Assembly (NCBI GenBank): GCA_013115135.1
Contig: JABANP010000019.1
Span: forward strand, 230,218 to 294,217
DNA length: 64,000 nt
Reading direction: 5' to 3'
Source: Perkinsus olseni
Taxonomy: Eukaryota; Perkinsozoa; Perkinsida; Perkinsidae
Numbering within the stretch: position 1 is the first letter of the stretch; each line of letters opens with the position of its first letter. Below are positions 1 through 11,200 of the stretch, piece after piece. The position numbers and the translations under genes are program-made. The notes under the pieces are model-generated. The model was not told where the DNA came from. It made no database searches and saw only the letters and a program-made list of their open reading frames with translations.

Positions 1-1482
1 GGCTTTGAGGTGGGCGGATTGAGCGTGATCAGATCGGCAGCGTCAACGTCTTGGATGATGTTCCGAGGGAGGCGCGGCGTCTTGATATAGTCGCCGGGGT
101 TGAGGCGGCGACTGCGCATTTTGATCGGATAACTGAAACTCTGAAAAATCCCCTGCAACGACGACGACCCCAACACAGCGACAACATTAGAACGAAGTGA
201 TGCTCAGAGTTCCTCGGAGGAAGCGTTTCCGATCCAAGATATGGCCAGGGCGTCCGGATACGGCGATGACACTTTCTGGACAACCGTGTTGAACTTTATC
301 GGACCACTGGGCGAGGAAGTGGCACCCCCGGCCTGAGCAAGGGAGAGTGGTTCAATGCCTCGCCTCGGCTGTTGGTTACCTGAACTAGATCGAGATAGTC
401 CTTCATCATGGCTGCCTTGGTGCCCGCGTTGTCCACGATCACCGCCGTCCCTGGTCCAGCGAATCCAAGCTCCACCATCTTCATGAGATCCTACAGGTCG
501 GACGATACAACTAGATTGCAGGATCGCCACTACGACCCTACACGCTCACCTGTTTGAAGCGTCCAGGTTGATGGTCCATAAACACTATATCGGCCCTGTC
601 CATACCCGACCCCTGCAATGACTCCACCAGATCCGCCATGTCCTCCGGCATCAACATCGCCTTATACCGGATCGTGTGCTTGGTCTTCCCGGTAGACGGG
701 TCCCGAATGGCGTAGGAGACAAGCTGAGGAAAGGCAAGGCGAATCGATGGGCTGATAGCATCGATCAGCTCACCTGCTTGCCGAGCTGAAGCCAGTGTGG
801 ATTCTCCTCCACCGAGACAATCTTCACCTTCCTCTTCCCCACTCCCTTCAAGAACCTCAACGTCCCATCACCACTGTGGGATCCGAGCTCTAGAATTTGC
901 AGTTGGTCCCTCCCTGTAGGTATCTTCGTCGTGGCGACCGTGAAGGACAAGATCTCTCCTGAGATGATCGGAGAACTAACCCAGACACTTCGAACCGAAG
1001 TGTCTAGGTTCGATCATTCTGCTGCGTGGTTGGACACGGATTTAGGGCCGACCACCGGGCCCGCGTACACAAGATGGAACTGATTGGTGAGCCCTCGGTG
1101 GCTACTCGTAGATCAGAGGGACGTAATCGAGCAGCACATGCGCGGAAGGCGGATCACTCACCCTTCTCATCGCCCAGGGTCAGGCCTCCTCCGTACTTAG
1201 CGGAAAAACCCTCGGCCTTGAAAATGCAATCCTTCACTGATCCGCCCTCTGCTGTCTTCACAACGTGGTCCACCAATCCTGAGACCAAGAAAACCTTCGC
1301 TGTGCGCAATAGACGTATCTTTTCTCACTGTCGTCAAGGCCGCCAGAGTCCGCACGATGATCATCAGGGTTGGGGTGATAGACATTGCCGGGCTTGAGAT
1401 CGCCAACTACTGTCTTCCCTGACCTTGGTGCAGCACCCTTGACGAGCGGTGTAAGTGCCACAAGAAACGAGAGATATTTCAT
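1..1482 (-). CDS. Secreted catechol-O-methyltransferase-like enzyme (3' end cut by window edge)
   Basis: Family role: class I SAM-dependent O-methyltransferases move a methyl group from SAM to a catechol-type hydroxyl. The ATG at 1482 opens a hydrophobic N-terminus (MKYLSFLVALTPLVKGAAP) that reads as a signal peptide. Exons then follow frame to frame. SAM motif I (ILELGSHSGDGT) and an acidic residue after strand 2 (VSVEENPHW) are near 780-900. The Mg-binding-type motif DIVFMDHQPGRF is near 575-600. The second Asp plus Asn (IVDNAG) is near 430-450. Likely introns include 507-559 (GTGAGC...CTGTAG). The last exon (about 150 to 1) continues past the edge. Odd point: known COMTs are cytosolic or single-pass membrane proteins, whereas this one looks secreted. 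The family call rests on motif order and is fairly firm; the substrate is unknown. Confidence 0.72.
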
Positions 1483-1559
1483 GAAAAAAACTGCGATTGT
1501 TCATGGCCCGGCGGAGCGAAGCACAACCAGAACCTGCCAAATACACTGATTCCACCACT

Positions 1560-2139
1560 GGCCAAGGGCCTTCTGCTACCCTATAGCGAGAGTGACGAAT
1601 CCGAGGCTGAGGAGACCGAGACGATCATTCTAAGTCGAGCGGGTAGCAAGGCAACGTCACACTTTGGGGACCATGGGTGCCAGCGCTTGAAGCACCCACG
1701 GACGCACCCCTGTGGCTCTTCGGTGGCCGAGTACCGTCTACGGCGTCGAGAGTATATCAAATGGAACAGCGCTTCACTGATGTATCAGTCCGGTGAGTAG
1801 TCTGAAGGGATGATCGAAACCGGAGATGACCAGCAACGTCAGTGAGCTGGTCGGTAGTCAAACGTTGTGAGATTGGCATTAACCGCGCGACAATCAGCGT
1901 GGCGATTGATGCTCAGATCCACTGGGTCTGCATCACATGGAAAAAGCGTAATTGACACGGGACTCGAGACAAACAGCGGGAGTCTCAAAGAAACCACACT
2001 GAGTCAAGACGATGGTGATGACATCTGGCCGACTACTTCTGTGTTAGCCTTCGCTTTGTCTCTAGCAGTGCCTTCGCCGCCGCAGCGTTCTGGTCCATAC
2101 CTGACATGCGCCCCTTCTAACCTGGCGGCTCGGAGTTTT
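1560..2139. other. Intergenic, no gene seen
   Basis: I see no ORF with recognisable protein texture on either strand and no repeat. The plus-strand ORF around 1867-2403 overlaps the lectin gene antisense and is probably its shadow. The stretch probably holds the promoter of the methyltransferase gene. Confidence 0.4.
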
Positions 2140-2601
2140 CTACTCTACGCTACTCCGTTTTCCCAAGGTCCTACCTTCTTTGATATACTGCGTGAAGAGC
2201 TCCTTCATAACGTCCTTGGCGGCATTCTGTGGTTGACCTCTTCCATTGGCCTTGTCATTAACCGTAACAGTGTAAACCCCAATGTTGTGCATATGACCGC
2301 CAAAGCCGACTCTGAATCCTGTGGCACGTTTGCCATCATCCCGTTTGAGGATGGAGAACTCCGCTCCGCCGCTTCCACCAGCGCTGATCTCCCGCCCGTT
2401 TGAGGTCCGAATGCTCAGATAGTCGATCCAGCTACCACAGCGGCCGGTAACTTCAGTAATGTATTCCCCCTTCTCGATCGTCAGGGCGTGCGCTTTCGGT
2501 TCTCCATGTGGCGAGGAGGAGATCGCTGAGGATTGCCGGCAGGAGTCACCGGAGCACCACATTACCTGAGGCGAGACGTGGCCAACGTGGAGTTCAAACA
2601 T
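2140..2601 (-). CDS. Jacalin-type lectin domain protein
   Basis: A single exon of about 153 residues starting at the ATG at 2601 (MFELHVGHV). Residues about 50-125 carry the jacalin beta-prism signature. ITEVTGRCGSWIDYLSI is the strand around the first glycine-rich turn. GGSGGAEFSI is the Gly-Gly loop. GFRVGFGGHMHNIGVYTV is the closing repeat, including the sugar-site G-x-x-x-(D/N) turn with Asn in place of the usual Asp. Proteins of this family bind mannose or galactose. The C-terminus (KDVMKELFTQYIKEGR) is helical and lies outside the lectin fold. There is no signal peptide on this start, so either it is cytosolic or a 5' exon is missing. The family is clear from the repeat texture; the ligand is unknown. 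Confidence 0.68.
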   Translation of the reverse strand: MFELHVGHVSPQVMWCSGDSCRQSSAISSSPHGEPKAHALTIEKGEYITEVTGRCGSWIDYLSIRTSNGREISAGGSGGAEFSILKRDDGKRATGFRVGFGGHMHNIGVYTVTVNDKANGRGQPQNAAKDVMKELFTQYIKEGRTLGKRSSVE

Positions 2602-3026
2602 TGATAAATATAAACGTTTCTCATTCAACATTTTATAAATAATGATACCATTCCAGAAATATATAATGATAAATATTATAAATAAGAAAAAAGGAAAAGC
2701 TTCAGGTTCCCACCACCTGAATGCCTCGAGGGTCGATCGACCCTCAAGTACATCATAAGATCTTAGAAGCAGGCTGCTGCTATAAAGCTACTTGCCACCT
2801 ACCCGTATTTCGTCTATAAGCGAGAGAAACTGATAGATATATTCCAGTGCTACAAACCCAACTCAATAATACTATATTGATAGGTAATACCATATGCACG
2901 ACCCTCCGTCTGTACACGGCCGAGAAAGATCCCCGATATTATCCACCTAGCCTCGGTTCTCTTTCGCTGAGTATGCAGTGGACCTTGACTGAGCATCCCA
3001 CCCCACCCCCAAGACCGCCTTACCTC
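2602..3026. other. AT-rich intergenic stretch
   Basis: About 2620-2700 is strongly AT-rich (runs of ATAATGATAAATATTATAAA type), unlike the flanking genes. A short perfect palindrome, GGGTCGATCGACCC, sits near 2730. I see no gene here. It is probably promoter or terminator DNA for the neighbouring minus-strand genes. Confidence 0.4.
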
Positions 3027-3432
3027 CAGCCCATAGACAGCCGTATCATCAGCTAAGATCTGCACCTCACTCATCTCCTCCCCCTTCTTAGGTAGCAGGT
3101 CAACGAATTGCGTATCAGCATGAGTCGGGCCGTGCTCCACCAGACCCCCTGCTGCAGCATCCTTTCCCCAGTTCACCGCGCTGAAGCCGCCACTCCACCG
3201 AGCCTGTCTGTCGGCCGCTGTTGAGGGCCTTCTGAGAGTCTCGGAAGGGATTCACCCCGGTGGCTGAAGATTCGTCCTCGTCGGAGCCGATGGTGCTAGT
3301 CTCCCGCGCATAACGGTCGTGGTAGAACTTGCGAGCGGCCGTTACGGTGGCCGGGGCTGTCTTTTGAAGGCGATCGAAGTAGCACTTCTCAAGAGTGTCA
3401 TTGACGGCTTTAAGTGCCTGACCAGCAACCAT
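3027..3432 (-). CDS. Unrecognised protein, partly resolved
   Basis: I do not recognise this gene. The ATG at 3432 opens MVAGQALKAVNDTLEK, a helical stretch followed by an acidic serine-rich segment (GSDEDESSATG). A frame change near 3200-3255 is best explained by a 54 nt intron (GTGAAT...ACAG). The next exon carries GPTHADTQFVDLLPKKGEE and QILADDTAVYGLE and ends at a GGTAAG donor near 3027. Downstream exons between 3027 and 2600 were not found. The exon texture looks coding, but the gene model is incomplete and could belong with the lectin gene downstream. Confidence 0.4.
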
Positions 3433-3515
3433 GATAAAGAAGCTCAAGCGAAGGGTAGTGATAACGGATGGTCGGAGAAGATAAACACCTAGAATAAGGC
3501 TGCATCGACGATGCC

Positions 3516-6432
3516 CTATAATGAGTTCTCACCAGCTGGATTGCTCGAAGTTCCAAGAATAACACTGTCCACTACAGAACAGGGTTCGACCGGGGGTGAA
3601 TTCCTAGGCTCAACCATCCAGTCTTTCACGATCTCTAGTGCTCTCAGTACCGTGCTAACCTCCCCCATTACTACCTGGCCCATTCCCTCAACGTCGCCGG
3701 CATATTCCTTCCGACGATTCTGGAATGGTGCGGTATCAAGTTGACGTGTGTATCGGGAAGTCACATCTCTACAGCCGTCTTTAGAGGTGGCCCAAACCCA
3801 CGACAGGCTCTTCTTCCAACCACTCTCATACCTGCCCAAACGCTACAAGCACGCGTCACTGCGCCACGAAATTGATCCGAATCGCACAGAGCTATCTCCC
3901 CATTACATGAGCGGAGCATCCACGACAGCTTCACAAGGGTCCACATGCACCCACCGCTGTTGTCGGTCGATCCACACCTCAGACCAGACGTGGTCCGTGG
4001 CATCAATAACATGGCGAACCTGGACGGACAGCTGTCGAGAATTATGACAGGCCCGCCTACCTCGAAGCCTAGACTCCGAGCCACTAGACAAAAACAATTG
4101 GCCCATTCACCGCAGCGGCCACTACGGGTGTGAAGGAGGGCCACTGGATGGTTGTAACGAGGATACCTCGTCAAGGACCCACACACAGTGCAGCGATACA
4201 CCTCAACCTGATACACAGCAATCCCGTTAAGGGTACCAGAGGCAGGAGAGAAATAGGTAAGAGCCGAGCTGGTATACCAAACGACTCGAAACGAAGGGCA
4301 ATCAACAACCGTGGACGACAGATGAAGAAGGAAGAAGACCAGCAGAGGAGTTCTCCGGAGGGAGCCCTAGCAGCATGATGAGAGTATCCCACCTGGCCGG
4401 CCATTCCCTTCTGTTCTTCAGGGAGTAGGTGTTGTTGCCCCCTGGCTTGCTGTGTTTTTACAGCCGCAGGCGGCACATTCAGGCTTGTCCATCCACTTGA
4501 AAAAAGAAGTCTTAAACCACTGTACCAGCTCCTTGAGGAGGCACTCAGCGTAGTAGGGGGAACCTGAATAGCAGATGCCCCATGATGAGCCGGCGGAGGA
4601 GAAGTTACACATAAATTTGTTTTCGCTACGAAGTAACAGTTCGTGAGGGGAGGGGAGTGCAGACGAGCGACACGATATCATCATCAGATCACCCAGTAGT
4701 CAGCACGGTACCCAAGAGTGCAGTACTACCATCCTCCTCCACTAAGCCTTGGCAACGGCTGACGGCCTTCTTATGGAGCTCAACTACAGGGATCACTGCT
4801 AAGGCCTCTTGCTGATGCGATGGCACTTCGTATAACTGACAAGCTCCAATCCCTGTCGAATGCCGTACGAACGAGCGCTGGATGCCGATGACGACGGGGA
4901 ACCACACAAACTGAGGATGTACTACCTGGACATGCATGCCATTGTTGATGACTTGCTGGCGGACATTGTCCTTCAGTCCAGCCCCTCCGACCTTCGCCTG
5001 CAGCTCAGCAGTAAGGCCGACCCTGACCTCTTTAGCCCAAGCATCAGCTTCACTATCACTGTCAACTAGCTTAGCAGGAGAAGGGTTAGAAGGGCTCAGT
5101 GAGGATAGGACCTGATAGAAGGACCACCCGATGACACAGGAGATGGTGGACAAGGTCACACTCAGGTCCCCTCAGAATACCGGACGAAGTACGATCTGAC
5201 GAGCAACGATCATTCTGTCCGAGCAAGCCGAGCCGAAGGCAGCATGCACCATAACCCTCTCCCACTTACCACAATTTCTATCTCCTTGCCCGCCGCGGCA
5301 GCCAGTGAGAGGCCACCCATGTCCTCCTGCCGGAGCTCGCCTCCTTCCTTCCTGAGCTGCTCACTGAACACCTTGATAGAACCCTCATCCTCAATCTCAA
5401 AAACTGAGGCTATCAATGCACGCAGGGTCGGCAAGCCCGCCGTCTCGATCTCAATTTCTTCCGCGTGCGCCTCGTAGAGTATCTTTGCTCGGACGTTGGC
5501 ACTAGGCTTGGGAACCGCTGCCACCGAGACCACCGGAGCTGCCGCGTCGTGCTTCCCCGCATCTTCTGCTTTCGCCTTAGAGATCGCTCTCTCCAAGGCC
5601 CCTCGACTCGCCCTCAGCCACCCATCGTTGACAGCCGGTACTGTGTACCCCGGATCAGGGCCGGCTAGCTTCTGCCAGCCGCAGGCGGTCATGAGCGCCT
5701 CTCCTTCGGGAGTGCCCAGCCCGGCTTGAGAGATCGCCTTATTGTGCAACTTGACAGTCCGAAACTTGGCCTCGGACGGACGGGCAAGGACATTGTTGAC
5801 CAGTTTTAGGACTAGTTCCTCGCCTTGAAGACTCAGCTTGGTGGTGGCGACGGCAGCGGCTGCTGAGACACCCCGTTAGAGCCTTCCACGATTGAAGGCA
5901 ATTGACCATGCCAGTGGGCCCTCCTTGTAAAGCTCGCATAACCTCCATACGACCATCAGGCACACAGGACTGAGCAAAAGTAGATTGAATAAGATTCTGG
6001 ACGAGACGAGGCCTTCCTCACTACCTCCCCATCGTAGTTGAGGACTTTCAGCGAAGGGATGCCTCTGACTCCCGAAGTTCTGGCCCAGCCACTGAGCTTG
6101 GGCACGGTCCGAGTAGGCCAGAGCCAACCAATCGCCATGCTCCGTACGGAAGTAGTTGAGCATGTCGGCCTCGCTCCTGTCAGAGCTCACGAAGATGATC
6201 TGAAGAGACACGCTTCCCAGCAGCGTCCGAAGCAAAGGCCTACCTCGATCTTCATACCGACCGACCTGGCCAGCTGGTAGAACTGCTTCAGCATGGGAGT
6301 GAATTGCCGACATGGCGGGCACCAATGAGCCGAGAAGTAGAGACAAACAACGGTTTGGTCGTCGGGCACTGGCGCCGGCTGGCCAGCCTTGTTGACTAAC
6401 GGCAGATTAGCTCGCGATAAAAACCCAGACAT
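3516..6432 (-). CDS. PNG1: Peptide:N-glycanase with N-terminal thioredoxin-like and PUB domains
   Basis: Role of the family: cytosolic peptide:N-glycanase removes N-glycans from misfolded glycoproteins leaving the ER for the proteasome. The start is the ATG at 6432 ([17 protein letters not shown]). Domains in order: a nucleoredoxin-like thioredoxin fold with active site WCPPC (about 6320-6335), ending in [13 protein letters not shown] (about 6025-6065). A PUB domain follows ([18 protein letters not shown], about 5755-5815), the module that docks p97. The transglutaminase-like core begins with [16 protein letters not shown] and a zinc-type CAAC (about 4480-4530). It continues with the second CxxC (YRCTVCG) and RCGEWANCF holding the catalytic Cys (about 4095-4125). 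DHVWSEVW holds the catalytic His and HVDPCE the catalytic Asp (about 3935-3995). The tail starts [14 protein letters not shown] and ends at 3516. Multi-exon. A single extra G at 6071-6073 breaks the thioredoxin frame, and a second +1 change may lie near 5870. Confidence 0.88.
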
Positions 6433-6927
6433 GAAAAAATAGTGAAAACCTAGTCTACAGAGCCTCCTTTGGAGCTGCATTTTCGAGAAGATCTTCGTCC
6501 TTTGGTAGTACGGACCATTCAAGTGCTGCCAGCATCTACCTCCCGTCTACACTTACTTCTCTAGGGAAGGATCTTTCCAATCATTTCCGGAGATTCGTGG
6601 AACGATACCGCCGCCTCCAAGGCGCTCCAGGGAATAGAGCATTGCCCTCACCAACCCACAGTGCGAATGCGACTACTAGCAACGCAACACGGGCATCGCA
6701 AACACGGGCAACGAATAAAGGAGGTGGCTGCTGGCATCCTCCACTGAGAGCAATAATAACTACTACTACTATGATGGGCATCATGAGCGGTACATAAGGA
6801 GAATCTTACAAAGCTCACACAAGAATTACTAGGCAAAAACGCATCACCACTTCGGCCATCCCGAGCCTGTCACTTCCATGACGCGCAAGCTCCGCCCTAA
6901 GATGCCCAGAGCGATAAAAAAGTTAGT

Positions 6928-7504
6928 CTAGTTTCTAGCGGATTCAAAACGGTGAGCTCTGTCCTTCTGCATAGCCCTGTCGGCCTCTCTGGCTCGGCGA
7001 AGGGTACTGGCGTCCGCCATGTCCGCCACCTTCTTGGTGGGGTCTTTCTCGACAGAAATACGATCGTGCTCCCAACTCGAAGATTCCCCTTGGCAGGACT
7101 CTTTGTCCTCAGCCATCTCCGAGTAAGCAGCAGCATGCAGACGAGCATCGTACCTGACCCGAGAGGCCTGCCCGCGCCAAGCCGACCAGGGAACTCACAT
7201 GTGCTTCCAATGGCCAACTATCCCAGCCGCGTCCTTCTCCTTCAAGACCGCCTTTGGGTCGTCAAGGAAGTCCTCTAATTCCAGTGCCAAGGTCTTGATA
7301 CGATAGCTGTTGACCGTCCTGGGGTCCTCGGCCGGGTATTCACGGTCGAGGCGCTCTGAGAGGGCCGGACATGACAGGCCTAGCGTGCGGCGGAGCCCGG
7401 GCCCTACTGGCGACTAGCTCGTAGTCCTTCCACGAAGCAAACGCCCTCGAGAAGAGGCTCAGCCTCCTGCCAACGACGGCACTAGCGGACTTCTGTAAAA
7501 GCAT
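6928..7504 (-). CDS. Small protein with probable mitochondrial presequence
   Basis: I do not recognise the family. Three exons join cleanly in frame with 52 nt (GTAGGG...CTCAG) and 45 nt (GTGAGT...GTCAG) introns, giving about 160 residues. The ATG at 7504 opens MLLQKSASAVVGRRLSLFSR. This is an Arg/Ser/Leu-rich stretch with no acidic residue, as in mitochondrial targeting peptides. The mature part begins SWKDYELVAKRLDREYPAED. It continues with a helical region (SYRIKTLALELEDFLDD, AGIVGHWKHMYDARLHAAA) and a charged tail ending in HRFESARN. Size and texture would suit an accessory subunit of a mitochondrial complex, but that is a guess. Confidence 0.6.
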
Positions 7505-8277
7505 AGAGTAGATAGGGATGCGATGAGGATGATGAAGACGGCGGGGCAGAGCCTGTGCGCAGTAGCGTTAAGGAACTGCAAGTCGGTGCAAGAACGTAAG
7601 TTTATCGCTCTAGGTGCTGCTTTCGAACGGTCCTTCCCTATTCCATGGAATGGTCTAGTGCTTGCTGGAGTCCAAACCTCGCTCAAGGGGCACCGTAGGT
7701 GATACGGCTCGTCGATAGCTCTGTCTTCGAAAGATACGCAACGCGCATGCGTGCATGTCTGAGCGCAGGTTCGTCTGACAGTCTCGCCGAGGTCTAAAAC
7801 CTCTTCCAGGTTCACTTGTGGCCTGTCTTGAATAGCGGCGTCCCTCTTTTCCCTTTACTTGTCCTGCTGGGCAGCTGTTGGGCACTTGGGGTCGTCAACA
7901 TCGTTAACTGCAGTACTAGTTCTCACCGAAGTAGAAGTATGCGGTCCACTCAACTTTGGCTGTCCTCAGCAACCCTTCACCTTCTCCATTGGGATTCTCC
8001 AGCCTTCTCTGGGGGACTCAGACTGCTCAGTAGCAGCTGCTTTCGTGTCTCCCGTTTCCGCCAGGCTCTCCGCTATCGCTTTGAGTGGGCTATAGTCGGA
8101 GAGGGCTTCGCCTCTCTGTTATCGGCCGTGAATGAGCGACTGGGCGTCAGCCGCTCCCGCGTGCTTCTCTCTCGAGGCCTTCACCGTCCTGTATGATCAG
8201 CTTGGATTTTTACATGCCCGGCGCTGTCTCTTCGCCTACTGGGCCGATGGTCACTTCCGAGGCTAAGCCGGCTGGTG
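7505..8277 (+). other. Unresolved stretch between divergent genes
   Basis: This lies between the minus-strand presequence gene and the plus-strand W-rich gene, so it probably holds both promoters. A plausible plus-strand first exon starts at the ATG at 7523 (MRMMKTAGQSLCAVALRNC) and runs to a good donor (GTAAGT) at 7596. I could not find a convincing continuation. Open frames at 7816-8196 have no recognisable texture. Confidence 0.3.
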
Positions 8278-11200
8278 ATGCGGTTGAGGACACCGTCGCT
8301 GCCAATCGATGCTCCTATCACTAACGACACTGAGGGTCTAATTAGGGAGGATTCTACTGGGAATGCTGCGGTTAAGGGAGTTGAGGAGACTACCAACCCT
8401 TCCGTGACTACGGAGCATGTGGAGGAGCATGCGAACGCCGCTACTGCCGTGGAGACCACTCAGGAGGCCGCCTGTGCTGACGGGGAGAATAGCGTCACTA
8501 CCGGTTCTAGGGATGGTGATGATACCGGTTCTAAGGAGGCTGTCGGTGAGGACGGTGATGATACCGGTGCGACCGATGGCTCACTTGGGGAGGATCATGC
8601 TCAATCAGAGAAGCTGGTGGGAGAAGACAAGGAGGTGCCTCTAATAGTAGCAGTTGATACTGAACCTGCCGCTGATGCTGAGAACGAGGAGACGATGACC
8701 AAGCCGGACGAGGATGCCGGTGAGTCGAAGGAGTCCCAAGAGTCGAGTGGAGATGGCGAGATGATTGAGGATGCCGCTGACGAGACGCATGAGAGACCAT
8801 CCGAAGTGGTGGAGTCTTCGACGGATAAGAACAAGCATGTGGAAGACGACGCTGCTGTAGACCATGAGAAGGCTGGTGATGTTCTTGTCACTGCAGAGGA
8901 GCAGGAAGCCCGCCGAAGAGCAGTCGAAGGATAACAGTGGCGAAGACGGCGCGCAAGAGGACTACGAAGTGTGGACTGGAGGAGAGACCACGGCTGGCGA
9001 AGAGGATGATGGCGAGGTGAGCTCAGTGGTAACAAGTGGACGAGATCACCACTCGTGGCGTTATTCAGTTCTTGACTCTTGATGCGGTCAAAGAGGCTAT
9101 GGTGAAGATCACCACACAGCTGGAAGAGGACGAGGATAACAGCGATCTGAAGGTCCTGGAGGAGTTCACGGAGGAGTACGAGAAGATGTCCGAGACGCAG
9201 GTTGGTGTTCTCGCCCTCCCTCAAGTTTACTCTTGTCCGTGTCAGACCAGCCTTCAGAAGAAACTCACCACAGTCTTGGCCGAGACTAATGCTCTTTGGC
9301 AGGAGTTCGAAAAGTACAGGGACGAGTAATAGAGAAATGCACGGCTCGTTGTGGCGATTGCCTGAGGTGGATTAGGTACGCTAAGGTGATGTGGGAGGAG
9401 AAAGAAGGAGGAACGAGAGAAGGGACAATCAGCTCAACAGTAGCGGGCTCAGCTAAGGGCAGCTGTGGTGCAGTCTTGGGTGTGGTAGGTGGGACTGGAA
9501 GCAGAGCGATGGTGACGGCGGCAACCAAACTTGGAACCAAAACGGCAACTGGCGGGCTTCTGAGGATGGACAGCAGCAGGAGTCGTGGAAGTCTAACGAG
9601 AAGTCTAACTGGGGCTATGATGGAGGTGGTTGTAGTACTTCAAAGGCCGATGTCCGTAGACCTCCTCTGAGTAGGTGATCAGCAACAGCAGAAGGGTGGA
9701 TGGAAGAAGGGTGGGGATAATTGGACTTCCTCTAATGACGGTAGTATTGATGACCGGTCGTGCTGCGGTGGAGTTCGCGGTATTCAGGTAATGGGCAAGG
9801 AGAGCAATGGAAGGGCAACTGGAAGGGAGGAGAAAGCGACTGAGGAGGACCCCTCGAGGACGGGCGGTGATGAGAAGTGGAAGGCGTGGGGAAAGTCGGG
9901 CGATGAGAAGCCTGCCGCCAGTTGGCGGGATGCTGAAGGTGGCACTGGCGAGTCGGCAGAGTGGCAGCCCAAGTCCGGTGGTAGACAGGGCTACGACAAG
10001 AAGTGGGATGATGGGTCGAGTGGGAAGGACCAGGGGAACTGGTGGAAGGACAATCAGTAGCGTTCAGAGACACGAATGGTGTCTCCGATTCATGCTCTCA
10101 GGCGAGGCGATAAGAAGGATTGGCAGCAGCAGCAGCAGTCGTGGGGCAAGGAAGAGGCGAAGGTTGCTGAAGATGCCCCTCCTCCCGCTGCTGATGCTGA
10201 AGAGTCATCCACGGTTAAGGAGGTACCGGCCGAGGCCACCGCCGCCGCTGCCAAGCCGGGAGAGCCAAGCTACAGCGATCTGCAGGCAGAAGTGATCAGG
10301 CTCAGAAAGGCAGTAGCCGAGAATGAGAAGGTCCAGGTGAGGGTTCTGGGTTTGGGGGTTGAGTTATGAGCTTGCTTTGTAGGCGGAGAACGCTGCTGCA
10401 GAGGCGGTATCCCCCCCACCGCCTGCCCCTGCTACGGAAGCTCCCTCGGCCCCACCCGTGGCTCAGCCCCTACCACCAGCACAGCCCGTTGCTGCCGGAC
10501 CCGCTCCTGCTGCACCTGCGGCCGTTCCCACCGCTCCCGCGGTGCCACAGCAGGTAAGAAGTTTCCCTCGTGCTCTGACGATGACTTTACATAGCTGGTC
10601 TCAGGATGGACGAGCGATTGAAGAAATGGCGCAGAAGATGGGCAAGGAGATCGAGGTGAGAATCAGGCAGGAATTTCCCTTGGTCTTTGCCTCGGTGGAA
10701 GCGTGACCTCAATTCTCCACTTTCTTTCGCTGCTGTAGGATCGCCTCAACTCCCAATACAAGGAGAAGATAGCTGAGATGGAGAGGCGTCACTACGAGGA
10801 AATGCAGAGCCAAATGAGATACATGATGCAGCAGCAGCAGATGGCCTCGCCTATGCCCCCTCCGAGGGACTTCGGCAGAGGCCCTCGCTCGGCGGGCTAC
10901 CCAACCTATCCGCAGGGAGAGTATGATCGTTATGACAGCCAGTATGGGGCCTCGTTCTCCCGCTATGACGATCGCTACCGTCGTGAGAGGCCATTTTCGC
11001 CGTATAGGGACGGCAGCGTTTCTGGTGAGATCCTCGACTGCCATGGTGACGGCACCGTCTTGGTAGGTATGTCTGGCTATGCTGCTCGAAGCCCCACGGA
11101 CTACAGGGATTACCGGGACTCCCCTTCGGCAGCACAAGTCTCCGCTGCTCCTCCCCCTGCTCGGGACCGTCGAGAGACTCGTAATGGCCATGAAAGGAAG

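Noticed and set aside
8181..9224. Long minus-strand ORFs opposite the acidic region
   Set aside because: Ser/Leu/His-rich shadows of the Glu/Asp/Thr-rich plus-strand exon, which joins in frame to downstream exons through good splice sites.
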